The position numbers and the translations under genes are program-made. From Erysipelotrichaceae bacterium (GTDB lineage: Bacteria > Bacillota_I > Bacilli_A > Erysipelotrichales > Coprobacillaceae), in NCBI GenBank assembly GCA_021770925.1, contig JAETPY010000001.1, positions 1 through 64,000 of the forward strand: a stretch of 64,000 nucleotides of DNA, given 5' to 3'. Shown here piece after piece: positions 9,731-18,996 of the stretch; the stretch's first letter is position 1; the number at the start of each line of letters is the position of its first letter. Below the pieces are notes generated by a model that was given only the letters and a program-made list of their open reading frames with translations, searched no databases and was not told the origin of the DNA.

Positions 9731-10504
9731 CTATATTTTCTTTTTATATTTATCATAAATGATTTTTAATCCTTTAAATGTAAGATCAGGATCATATATA
9801 TCAATTAACTTAGTTTCATTAAAAATAATTCGTCCTAATCCACCAGTTGAAATAACTGTTAGATCTTGACCATATTCTTTTTTTATTTTATTAATAATAT
9901 TTTCGGTTAAACCAATATAACCATAAACAATTCCTGACTGCATACTTGTAACTGTATTTTTAGCAATAATGTTTTTAGGTTTTTTTATTTCAATTTCTGG
10001 AAGTTTTGCAGCCTGACTTGAAAGAGCATTAATACTAATTCCAATTCCTGGAGCGGTAGCACCACCTAAAAAATCACCACTATCATTAACAACATCAAAA
10101 GTTGTTGCAGTACCAAAATCAATTACTAGACATGGTCCGCCATAAATATAGTAGGCACCAGCTGCATCAACTAATCGATCGGCACCTAATTCTTTAGGAT
10201 TATCGATTTTAATGCGAATACCCGTTTTAATGCCTGGTCCTACAATGATTGGTTCGCGGTTAAAATATTTTTTAATTGAATTAGTAAAAGAATACATGAT
10301 TTTTGGAACTACAGAGGCAATAATTATGTCTTCAATTTCATCGACAAGAATATTTGAAGCATTCAAGAAACTTAACAACATAAATCCATATTCATCAGAA
10401 GTACGTTCTAACTTAGTTGTTAAACGATAATTATCAATAATTACATCCTTATCAACTAATCCCATTGTAATATTTGTATTACCAATATCAATTACAATTA
10501 ACAT
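9731..10504 (-). CDS. coaX: Type III pantothenate kinase
   Basis: MLIVIDIGNTNITMG, DFGTATTFDVV, GATAPGI. Confidence 0.94.
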   Translation of the reverse strand: MLIVIDIGNTNITMGLVDKDVIIDNYRLTTKLERTSDEYGFMLLSFLNASNILVDEIEDIIIASVVPKIMYSFTNSIKKYFNREPIIVGPGIKTGIRIKIDNPKELGADRLVDAAGAYYIYGGPCLVIDFGTATTFDVVNDSGDFLGGATAPGIGISINALSSQAAKLPEIEIKKPKNIIAKNTVTSMQSGIVYGYIGLTENIINKIKKEYGQDLTVISTGGLGRIIFNETKLIDIYDPDLTFKGLKIIYDKYKKKI

Positions 10505-11685
10505 GATTTTTCCTCCTTAATTTTAATCAATTTTTTTAAGATCAAATCACTTAAGTTATTTTTTGTCATTAATTCAATTTCCTGAATATCTTTTCCAGTT
10601 ATAAATGTTACTTTGTTAGTGTCGTTTTTAAATCCTGCACCAGGTTCTTTTAAATTATTAGCGACTAGTAAATCACAATTTTTATGATTAAATTTTTCTT
10701 TAGCATTCTTTATTAGGTTTTCTGTCTCCATTGCAAAACCACAAATAATCTGATTAGTTTTATGTTTTCCTAAATAAGCTAAAATATCATCATTTTTTAC
10801 CAATTCTAAAGTTAAGGTTTGTTCTTTCTTCTTTATTTTATCTTTAGATATTTCTTTGATACGATAATCACCAACAGCAGCAGCTTTAATAATAAAATCC
10901 TGCTTTTGATAGTATTCTTTAACTGCTTCAAACATTTCTAAAGCTGATTCAACTTTAATAATTTTTACACCATATGGAAAATCAAGGGTAGTAGGACCAG
11001 TAATTAGAGTTACTTTAGCCCCTAATTCAAAAGCTCTCTTGGCAAGAGCGTATCCCATTTTACCACTTGAATGATTAGTGATATATCTTACTGGATCAAG
11101 AGCTTCTTGCGTTGGTCCAGCAGTTATTAAAACTTTTTTATTTTTTAATGGTTTATCACTTAAACAATATTCAATCATTGCGATAATTTGATTTAAATCT
11201 GCAAGTTTACCTCTTCCAGTATCCCCACATGCTAAAAGCCCGTATCCAGGTTCTACGAATTTAATCCCATATGTTTTACACCTTTCAATGTTGCGTTGTG
11301 TTGCTAGATTATCATACATATTAACGTTCATGGCTGGCGCAATTAATTTAGGGCAGGTGGCTGCAATAAAAGATGATGTCAAGACATCATCACAGATACC
11401 ATTTGCTATTTTACCAATAATGTTAGCAGTTGCAGGAATAATAACAAAACAATCAGCTTTTTTAGCATAACTAATATGCTTAATTTCATAACCATCATCA
11501 TCAAAATCATCAATTAAAACTGGTTTATTAATTAAAGCTCCTAAAGTAAGGGGACTAATAAATTTTGTTGCATTATTTGTCATAATTACTTCTACATCAT
11601 ATTCTTTCTTTTTTAAAGCTCTGACGAGTTCACAAGCTTTATATGCGGCGATACTGCCACTAATTCCTACAACTATCGTCTTCAT
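10498..11685 (-). CDS. coaBC: Bifunctional phosphopantothenoylcysteine decarboxylase / phosphopantothenate-cysteine ligase
   Basis: GISGSIAAYKACELVR, PAMNVNMY, GPTQEALDPVRYITNHSSGKMG. Confidence 0.95.
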   Translation of the reverse strand: MKTIVVGISGSIAAYKACELVRALKKKEYDVEVIMTNNATKFISPLTLGALINKPVLIDDFDDDGYEIKHISYAKKADCFVIIPATANIIGKIANGICDDVLTSSFIAATCPKLIAPAMNVNMYDNLATQRNIERCKTYGIKFVEPGYGLLACGDTGRGKLADLNQIIAMIEYCLSDKPLKNKKVLITAGPTQEALDPVRYITNHSSGKMGYALAKRAFELGAKVTLITGPTTLDFPYGVKIIKVESALEMFEAVKEYYQKQDFIIKAAAVGDYRIKEISKDKIKKKEQTLTLELVKNDDILAYLGKHKTNQIICGFAMETENLIKNAKEKFNHKNCDLLVANNLKEPGAGFKNDTNKVTFITGKDIQEIELMTKNNLSDLILKKLIKIKEEKSC

Positions 11686-11686
11686 T

Positions 11687-12295
11687 TTAATTTCCTTTCT
11701 TTGTAAACATTAATAAAGGCTGGCAAACAAGAACTGCAATCACTGTTCCTACAGCTGCCTCTAATAAACCACTGCTAGTAACAATTCCAATTAAATAAGT
11801 CATCAATAAATTAAAATCCTGACCAATTGCCTGAGCATAGCTATGACCAAAAATCACATAAATTCCACTTAATACTAAGATAGTATTAGTTAATGCACCT
11901 GCCAAACTAGCAATGATCATTCCTGCATATTTATTCCATTTATGTTTGGTAACCTGTTCAAAAATAAAGCCAGTAACAAAACCAATCATTACTCTAGGTA
12001 AAACTGCAATTACAGCACTTAAAATGTTTCCACTAATAAATGGTGAAAAAACAAATGAGGTTACAGTTGGATTGATCGTATTGTAAAACAAACTGCTTAA
12101 TCCAAAAACCAGTCCGATAATCGACCCGCCTTTTTTACCTAAAATAATTCCGGCAATAATCACTGGAATATGCAATGTTGTTGCACGCAATGGACCAATT
12201 GGAATATATCCTAAAAATGGAATAAATACAAGCAGCATTTCAATTGCAATAAACATTGCATACAAAACAAGATCTTTAGTTTTTTTATTTTTCAT
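11687..12295 (-). CDS. panT: ECF transporter S component, probable pantothenate transporter (PanT-like)
   Basis: Multi-TM S-component; co-directional with coaBC and coaX. The ATG at 12295 follows GGAGG; the track's GTG start at 12307 lies in the RBS. Confidence 0.75.
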   Translation of the reverse strand: MKNKKTKDLVLYAMFIAIEMLLVFIPFLGYIPIGPLRATTLHIPVIIAGIILGKKGGSIIGLVFGLSSLFYNTINPTVTSFVFSPFISGNILSAVIAVLPRVMIGFVTGFIFEQVTKHKWNKYAGMIIASLAGALTNTILVLSGIYVIFGHSYAQAIGQDFNLLMTYLIGIVTSSGLLEAAVGTVIAVLVCQPLLMFTKKGN

Positions 12296-12363
12296 CTTTT
12301 CCTCCACTACCGTTCATTTAGATACGGTGCTAATAATATTTTTGTTATAAAATAATTAGATAG

Positions 12364-12411
12364 TTAATACCTGGTTATTACTAAATTTTTATCTTAATAA
12401 CAAGGTTATTA
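12364..12411. promoter_or_regulatory. Two palindromic operator-like sites downstream of the -10 of panT-coaBC-coaX
   Basis: TTAATACCTGGTTATTA (12364-12380) and TTAATAACAAGGTTATTA (12394-12411). On the minus strand a TTGAAA-17-TATAAT promoter leads into the second site. Confidence 0.6.
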
Positions 12412-12494
12412 TAGTATGATATTGCTCGTTTTTCAATCATTAAGATAATGCATTTTGATTAGTTTAGTGGTAAAATGTTAGTCAAGGAGGTTTT

Positions 12495-13052
12495 ATGATG
12501 AAAAAAATAGCAGTTTTATTTCGTGATGGATTTGAAGAACTTGAAGCATTGTCAGTAGTAGATGTAATGCGTCGGGCTAATATTGAATGTACCATGGTTG
12601 GGATGGATAAATTAGAAGTAACTAGTAGTCATCAGATAAAAATATCAATGGATTGTCAATATGATAAAACAATTGAAACATATGATGCTGTAGTTATTCC
12701 TGGAGGAATGCCTGGAGCTGTTAATTTAAGAAATGATCCAAGGGTAATTGAATTAATACAAAAATTTAATGGTGATGATAAAATTATTGGAGCGATTTGT
12801 GCTGGGCCGATTGTTTTAGAAAAAGCGGGAGTAATTAAGGGAAAGACAGTTACCTGCTATCCTGGTTTTGAAACCCAATTAATTAGTGCTAATTATCAAG
12901 AGGCACTTGTCTTAAAAGATGAAAATATTGTTACTGGCAAGGGACCCGCTGCTGCCTTGGCTTTTGCTTATACTCTTTTAGAAGCTCTTGGAATTAACAG
13001 TTCAGAGATTAAAGAAGGGATGCAGTATAAATACTTGGAAGAAAATATTTAA
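12495..13052 (+). CDS. DJ-1/PfpI (YajL-type) family protein
   Basis: MKKIAVLFRDGFEELEALSVVDVMRRA, AICAGPIVLEKAGVIKGKTVTCYPG. Confidence 0.9.
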   Translation: MMKKIAVLFRDGFEELEALSVVDVMRRANIECTMVGMDKLEVTSSHQIKISMDCQYDKTIETYDAVVIPGGMPGAVNLRNDPRVIELIQKFNGDDKIIGAICAGPIVLEKAGVIKGKTVTCYPGFETQLISANYQEALVLKDENIVTGKGPAAALAFAYTLLEALGINSSEIKEGMQYKYLEENI

Positions 13053-13065
13053 AAAAGATTTATTT

Positions 13066-13091
13066 GGAGATGTCCATAGGTCATCTCTTTT
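13066..13091 (+). terminator. Terminator after the DJ-1 family gene
   Basis: GAGATG-tccataggt-CATCTC TTTT. Confidence 0.6.
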
Positions 13092-13095
13092 AATA

Positions 13096-13125
13096 TTGAC
13101 AAATAATTATTAACATGCTTATAAT
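13096..13125 (+). promoter_or_regulatory. Sigma-A-type promoter of the panD operon
   Basis: TTGACA (13096-13101), 18-bp spacer, TATAAT (13120-13125). Confidence 0.7.
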
Positions 13126-13127
13126 GA

Positions 13128-13290
13128 GCGGCGGAGATAGTATTTGGTAACAAAACTATACTCTATCTGATTCGCTGTTATTTCATATAAAATATATTGA
13201 TAAAGAGCTTATATTTTTAAAAATGGGACTCGAGAAATACAAATAGAGTTTAAGCATTTCAGGGTAGTACCCTGGTAAATGCTTTTTTAA
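13128..13290 (+). ncRNA. Structured leader with terminal intrinsic terminator (attenuator/riboswitch candidate) upstream of panD
   Basis: 5' hairpin gcgGAGATAG...CTATCTgattcgc, then terminator AAGCATTTcAGGG-tagta-CCCTggtAAATGCTTTTTT (13252-13289), then RBS. Confidence 0.55.
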
Positions 13291-13309
13291 TTAAGAAAGG
13301 ATATATGAA

Positions 13310-13702
13310 ATGACGATAGAAATGTTAAAAGGAAAGATTCATCGGGCTACAGTTGTTCAAGCTGAACTAGACTATGTAGGAAGTATTACGATTGATGAAG
13401 AATTGCTTGAAGCAGCTGGAATTTTGGAATATGAAAAAGTCCAGATTGTAGATATTAATAATGGCAGCAGATTTGAAACATATACTATCTGTGCTAAAAG
13501 AGGCAGTGGTATGATTTGTTTAAATGGAGGGGCTGCAAGATGTGTAAATACTGGGGATAAAGTTATTATTATGGCTTATGGAAACTATGATCTAGAGGAA
13601 GCCAGATCGCATAAACCAGCAGTTGTCTTTGTGGATGAGGAGAATAGGATTAGTCGTGTAACTAATTATGAAAAACATGGCTTATTAAAAGATATGAAAT
13701 AG
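13310..13702 (+). CDS. panD: Aspartate 1-decarboxylase
   Basis: [22 protein letters not shown] (GS self-cleavage site), [20 protein letters not shown]. Confidence 0.95.
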   Translation: MTIEMLKGKIHRATVVQAELDYVGSITIDEELLEAAGILEYEKVQIVDINNGSRFETYTICAKRGSGMICLNGGAARCVNTGDKVIIMAYGNYDLEEARSHKPAVVFVDEENRISRVTNYEKHGLLKDMK

Positions 13703-13764
13703 TCAGCAGTGAAATCAGTTAAGAGTACTATCTCTAAATCCATAAGAAAGAAGAGAGTTTAAAG

Positions 13765-14604
13765 ATGCAGATAACAAAAACAGTAGAACAAACAAGAAAA
13801 CTTGTTAAAGAATGGAAAAAAGAAGGGAAGACAATTGGTTTAGTACCAACAATGGGATTTCTTCATGAAGGACATTCTAGTTTGATTAAGAAATGTCGTG
13901 AAGGAAATGATATTGTTGTAGTATCTATTTTTGTCAATCCTACACAGTTTGGTCCAAATGAAGATTTAGAAGCATATCCACGTGATTTTAAATGTGATAG
14001 CAAACTATGTGAACGTTTAGGAGTAGATTTGATTTTTCATCCAGAACCTGAAAATATGTATTGTGATCCTCATGCATATGTGAATATTGATTTACTTTCA
14101 GCAACACTTTGTGGTAAATCAAGGCCAGTTCATTTTCAAGGTGTTTGTACAGTAGTAGCAAAACTATTTAACATTGTTACACCTAACAAAGCATATTTTG
14201 GTCAAAAAGATGCTCAACAATTAGCGATTATTCGTAAAATGGTACAGGATTTAAATTTTGATATTGAGATTATTGGATGTCCAATTATTCGTGAAGAAGA
14301 CGGTCTTGCAAAATCTTCTCGAAACACATATCTTAATTTTGAAGAAAGAAAAGCAGCACAATGTTTATCAAAAGCTGTAAAAGAAGGTCGAAAAGTTATT
14401 TATCAAGGATGTTTGGTTAGAGATGTTTTAGATGCAATGGAAAATATTATTAAGGAACAGCCTTTAGCAAAGATTGATTATATTTCAATAGTTGATGCAT
14501 TGACTATGCAGCCAGTCGAAAAAGTTGATCGAAATGTTCTTGTTGCAATGGCGGTTTATATTGGTAAGACTCGTTTAATTGATAATTTTTCATATGAGGT
14601 ATAG
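13765..14604 (+). CDS. panC: Pantothenate synthetase
   Basis: GLVPTMGFLHEGHSSLI, VVSIFVNPTQFGPNEDLEAYPR, YFGQKDAQQL. Confidence 0.95.
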   Translation: MQITKTVEQTRKLVKEWKKEGKTIGLVPTMGFLHEGHSSLIKKCREGNDIVVVSIFVNPTQFGPNEDLEAYPRDFKCDSKLCERLGVDLIFHPEPENMYCDPHAYVNIDLLSATLCGKSRPVHFQGVCTVVAKLFNIVTPNKAYFGQKDAQQLAIIRKMVQDLNFDIEIIGCPIIREEDGLAKSSRNTYLNFEERKAAQCLSKAVKEGRKVIYQGCLVRDVLDAMENIIKEQPLAKIDYISIVDALTMQPVEKVDRNVLVAMAVYIGKTRLIDNFSYEV

Positions 14605-14607
14605 CCA

Positions 14608-15588
14608 ATGGAAAAGATAATAGAAAAAATAGGGAAGAGCAGTTCGCTGTTAACAAAATATATTGGAGTTATTATTATTTGTTTTTCTATATTAGCTTTT
14701 TTTATTCCAAAAGGGTTTGCCTGGACAACAGATTATACTTCTATTTTTCTAGGGGCAGCAATGTTTGGAATGGGATTGACGATTAAAATGAATGATTTTC
14801 AAATTGTTTTTTCACGACCTAAAGAGGTTATTATTGGCTGTGTGGCACAGTATACAATTATGCCTTTAGCAGCATGACTATTAGCAGTCGGATTTCAATT
14901 GCCAGAAGATTTAGCAATAGGAGTTATTCTTGTGGGATGCTGTCCAGGAGGAACAGCTAGTAATGTTATCACTTATATTGCAGGTGGTGATGTACCTCTT
15001 TCAGTTGGGATGACAATTGTATCAACTTTGATTGCACCGCTTATGACACCTTTTTTAGTATATATTTTAGCAGGAGCATGGGTAGAGGTGACATTCTGGT
15101 CAATGGTTCTATCAGTTGTAAAAGTTATTTTGATTCCTGTCTTGCTAGGTATTTTGATTCGTGGTTTATTGGAAAAACAAATTCAAAAAATTTCTAAAAT
15201 TTTACCTCTTATTTCAGTAGTATCGATTGTAATGATTATTTCTGGGATTGTTGCAATTAATGCTCAAAAAATAGTTAGCTGTGGTGTTTTGGTATTATGT
15301 ATAGTTGTTCTTCATAATTTATTTGGGATGATACTTGGTCTTATTGCTGCAAAAATTTTGAAAGTAGAATATTCTAAAGCAACTGCAATCGCAATTGAAG
15401 TAGGAATGCAAAACAGTGGCTTAGCAGTATCACTAGCAACAGCAAATTTTGCTGCAAACCCACTTGCCACACTTCCAGGAGCAGTCTTTAGTGTTTGGCA
15501 TAATATTTCTGGTTCTATATTTGCAAGTATCAGATGTCGTTCTTTAAATAAGGATGAAGCTATAGAATTAAACTATAAAATTAAATGA
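14608..15588 (+). pseudogene. Bile acid:sodium symporter (BASS) family transporter, PanS/YocS-like, interrupted by an in-frame TGA at 14875-14877
   Basis: 14608-14877 and 14899-15588 are in one reading frame: ...YTIMPLAA-[TGA]-LLAVGFQLPEDLAIGVILVGCCPGGTASNVITYIA... Confidence 0.8.
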
Positions 15589-15689
15589 AACATTAATTAT
15601 TGATGATTATTCCATTTACTTATTATTGATCAAAGATCAAAAAGATATGAACAACCAGACTCTTGCTAGATAATGAATAATTAAAAATG

Positions 15690-15738
15690 AGGGATTTCTA
15701 ACTGCTGTTTTATCAGTGGTATAAGAAATCTCTTTTTA
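15690..15738 (+). terminator. Terminator after the panD-panC-BASS operon
   Basis: GATTTCT...AGAAATC followed by TCTTTTTAT. Confidence 0.65.
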
Positions 15739-15871
15739 TATTTATGCTAGAGTAAAAAAGCAGCGTTAAACTGTTTTTGTTATCTAATAAAGTAATAAAA
15801 ATTACTTTTAGTATAAATTTATCCATGTTAAAATGAATAATAATATTAAGATTTGTAAGGAGATAAAAAAT

Positions 15872-16567
15872 ATGAGTGAAGAATGTTTAATTTGCAAAGC
15901 ACCATTAGAATATCTTGAAGCGGATACATTGATGGAATGTGCACTTTGTCATAATAAAGAATATAGTGAAACAAGGTGTATAAATGGACATTATGTATGT
16001 GATGAATGTCATACTAAAGGTATAGATACTATGATTGAAATATGTTTAAATGAAACTTCAACTAATCCAATCATAATAATAGAAAAATTAATGAATCTGA
16101 ATTTTTGTCATATGCATGGACCAGAACATCATATAATGGTTGGTTCAGCATTGTTAACCGCTTATAAAAATGCTGGTGGTGATCTAGATTTAGGAAGTGC
16201 ATTATTAGAAATGCAAAATCGAGGAAGAAAGATCCCTGGAGGTGTTTGCGGTTTTTGGGGCGCTTGTGGAGCCGGCATAAGCAGTGGAATGTTTATTTCT
16301 ATTGTTACAAAATCAACACCGCTATCTAATAGAGGATGGGGTCTTTCAAATCAAATGACATCTTATTCATTACAGAAAATTGGAGAACTTGCAGGGCCTA
16401 GATGTTGTAAACGTAATTCATACCTTGCTGTTCTAGCGGCAATTAAATTTGTTAAAGAAAATTTAGATATTGAAATGCAAAGTAGCGAAATCATTTGTGA
16501 ACGTTCTTCAATGAATAATCAGTGTATTAAAAAAAGATGTCCATTTTCAAAATTAAATCATATATAA
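15872..16567 (+). CDS. DUF5714-domain protein (Cys-rich)
   Basis: CLICKAPLEYLE...CALCH...GGVCGFWGACGAGISSG...GPRCCKRNSY; ATG 15872 preceded by aaggag. Confidence 0.75.
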   Translation: MSEECLICKAPLEYLEADTLMECALCHNKEYSETRCINGHYVCDECHTKGIDTMIEICLNETSTNPIIIIEKLMNLNFCHMHGPEHHIMVGSALLTAYKNAGGDLDLGSALLEMQNRGRKIPGGVCGFWGACGAGISSGMFISIVTKSTPLSNRGWGLSNQMTSYSLQKIGELAGPRCCKRNSYLAVLAAIKFVKENLDIEMQSSEIICERSSMNNQCIKKRCPFSKLNHI

Positions 16568-16672
16568 TGGTTTTTTGTTATGAAAATATTCATGGTGTAC
16601 AAAAGATAAATTTGTTTAATTGTTAACTATATAATTTATTTAGGGTACAGTGAATTAAAACAGGAGGTTTAA

Positions 16673-17185
16673 ATGAATTTAAGATTGGCTACTATATCTG
16701 ATTTACCACAAATTATTAAAATGTATAAAAAAATTGTAGCAAAAATGTATGATAATAATATCTATATTTGGGATGAAATTTATCCATGTAGATACTTTGA
16801 AAACGATATCAAAAATAATCAGCTTTATCTTTTAATAAATAATAATGAAATAATTTCGGCATTTGCTTTATGCCATTTGAAAGATACTGCAAAGAGTGTA
16901 AACTGGATGGATAAAAATGCAAAGGCTCTATATATTGAGCGATTAGGGGTAAATATTAATTATTTAAGAAATGGAATCGGATATACTGCAGTTAATAAAG
17001 CAATTGTTCTTGCTGGACAAATGGATGCTGAGTATTTAAGATTATTTGTAGTAGATAATAATTATGCTGCTATAAATCTTTATCAAAAAGCTGGTTTTAA
17101 AAAGACTGATGGTATTTATGAAGAAGTAATTGATTATGATTTAACCCTTCATGAATTAGGCTTTGAAATCAAGATAAAATCATAA
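16673..17185 (+). CDS. GNAT family N-acetyltransferase
   Basis: LYIERLGVNINYLRNGIGYTAVNKAI...NNYAAINLYQKAGFKK. Confidence 0.85.
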   Translation: MNLRLATISDLPQIIKMYKKIVAKMYDNNIYIWDEIYPCRYFENDIKNNQLYLLINNNEIISAFALCHLKDTAKSVNWMDKNAKALYIERLGVNINYLRNGIGYTAVNKAIVLAGQMDAEYLRLFVVDNNYAAINLYQKAGFKKTDGIYEEVIDYDLTLHELGFEIKIKS

Positions 17186-17300
17186 AAAGTATATTATCTT
17201 GATTAAGAAAATATAATATAGAGATTTTGTATAAATATTAAGCTGACACTTCATTAATGAAGTGTCTTTTTGCAAAAATAAAATGATTGTTTTATCATGT

Positions 17301-17753
17301 TTATTTGTTTAATTTTTCCATAATAAAATTTGTAAGAAAAATCCCCTGTCGTTCTACGCATTGTTCTTTTATAACTTTGTACCCTCTTTTTTCAAAAAAA
17401 GATTTTGCAGTAATAGAAGAATGGGTAAGGATACTTCCATAAACTGCCTGTTCTAACTGGTTGCAAATAGCTGTAGCGATTCCCTTTCCTTGATAATCAG
17501 CATGAACGAATAGATGGTCAAGATAACCTGTTTTATCTATATCTCCAAAACCTACGATAATTCCATTATCAATTGCAACAAGACTGTAATTTTTTTGAAG
17601 TGATTGATCCCATTTTTTCAAATTCGTCTGTTTTGTTGCCCATATATCTAACTGTTCTTTTGTATAATCTTTGGCATTAATTGTATGAACTGTATTGTAA
17701 AATAATTCGGTCAATTCTTTGCAGTCTAGCGACTTATATTCTCTAATAATCAT
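17301..17753 (-). CDS. GNAT family N-acetyltransferase
   Basis: GYLDHLFVHADYQGKGIATAICNQLE...SITAKSFFEKRGYKV. Confidence 0.88.
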   Translation of the reverse strand: MIIREYKSLDCKELTELFYNTVHTINAKDYTKEQLDIWATKQTNLKKWDQSLQKNYSLVAIDNGIIVGFGDIDKTGYLDHLFVHADYQGKGIATAICNQLEQAVYGSILTHSSITAKSFFEKRGYKVIKEQCVERQGIFLTNFIMEKLNK

Positions 17754-17989
17754 TTTTCCTCCTAATGAATATTTCTTTTATTCTTTCAATATTATTAAAA
17801 AATAATTTTGTTCTTTTTTACTTTATTATGCATTCCTAAATATCTAAATATCTTTTAGAAGATTTATAAATATTTTTTGTATATTTAAATATTTTTTATC
17901 TTTAATTCCTGAATTTATATATTCAACAGAAATTTATAGTAGTAAAAATGATATTTTATATATGTAAGTTTATTATATTTTGAATTTTA

Positions 17990-18511
17990 TTAGAAATATT
18001 TATCAATCATTTTTAAAGGCAGCATTATTATAAAAATAAAAAATAATTCAATAATACTATTAATTACACCAAACATAATAATAAACATGCATAATATTAA
18101 AATCAATCTGTGAAATATTATATTTATCTTTTTGTAAAAACCAAAGTCAATTAACATAGTACGATTAATTAATATTTGAATTATTATTAATAAAGATATG
18201 GCTCCTAAAGATGAAAGAATAATATGGAGCATAGAAATAATATTTTCATTATCAGGATGATAGGGTAAAAAAGAGCCTATTAATATTGTTGAAAAACTAA
18301 ATATTACTAATAACTTATTTAAACTGGTTGAATAAGTTATTTTTTTGAATAACTTATTTATTTTATATAGTAAAAAGCAGGAAATAATTGTAATCCAAAT
18401 AAGATAGTGGATTCGCATCTCATTTTGATAAGATAAGTAAGTAAAATTATTATATGTCCAGGAAGTTTTTAATGATAATAAAAACGTATAAATAAATATT
18501 AAATAGTACAT
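17990..18511 (-). CDS. Hypothetical multi-TM membrane protein
   Basis: 173 aa, several hydrophobic segments; no family recognised. Confidence 0.55.
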   Translation of the reverse strand: MYYLIFIYTFLLSLKTSWTYNNFTYLSYQNEMRIHYLIWITIISCFLLYKINKLFKKITYSTSLNKLLVIFSFSTILIGSFLPYHPDNENIISMLHIILSSLGAISLLIIIQILINRTMLIDFGFYKKINIIFHRLILILCMFIIMFGVINSIIELFFIFIIMLPLKMIDKYF

Positions 18512-18616
18512 TTTTTAACCTCCATGACTAACATTTTAATAAAATCGAAAAAAAATGTAAATAATAAAAGAAAAATCATTTTTTTAAATGTAAAAAATAA
18601 TGAGGAGGAAATTAAA

Positions 18617-18934
18617 ATGAAAATTAGATTAAAAAGTATTCATGGAAATGTCGTTAATGATAAGGAGAATTATGTATCCAAAAATGTTAAGGCACATATT
18701 GAAGTAGGTTACAGTTATAATCAAAAAAGAAATTTAAGTCTTAATTATCAAATTAAGGTGGGTGAGGCAAAAAAACAGTTTTTTGTAGTTAAATGTGTTT
18801 TTGACATTGAAAATTATGATCATGATATAGATGAAAAAATAATTCTTGATCAGGCAGTTGAAATACTTCAAGAACGAATTGAAATTATTTTAGGATTAAT
18901 TAGTGAGGAAATGGGAATTGAGTTACAAGGTTGA
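18617..18934 (+). CDS. Hypothetical protein (about 105 aa)
   Basis: ATG 18617 preceded by gaggagg; MKIRLKSIHGNVVNDKENYVSKNVKAHIEVGYSY. Confidence 0.6.
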   Translation: MKIRLKSIHGNVVNDKENYVSKNVKAHIEVGYSYNQKRNLSLNYQIKVGEAKKQFFVVKCVFDIENYDHDIDEKIILDQAVEILQERIEIILGLISEEMGIELQG

Positions 18935-18956
18935 TGAAATTTATCAACCTTGTAAC
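18922..18956. repeat. Perfect 14-bp stem inverted repeat without a U-tract
   Basis: GTTACAAGGTTGAT-gaaattt-ATCAACCTTGTAAC overlapping the stop codon of the preceding ORF. Confidence 0.85.
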
Positions 18957-18996
18957 AAACTTAGATTATTATCATATTTTATAATAGAGGTGGAAT

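Noticed and set aside
14608-15588. Genetic code 4 (TGA=Trp) as explanation for the split BASS gene
   Set aside because: Trp codons in the window are TGG and genes such as spoIIIE end with TGA, so the standard bacterial code applies.
17754-17989. Very AT-rich intergenic region as a regulatory or repeat element
   Set aside because: Only low-complexity A/T runs; no clean inverted or direct repeat found by eye.
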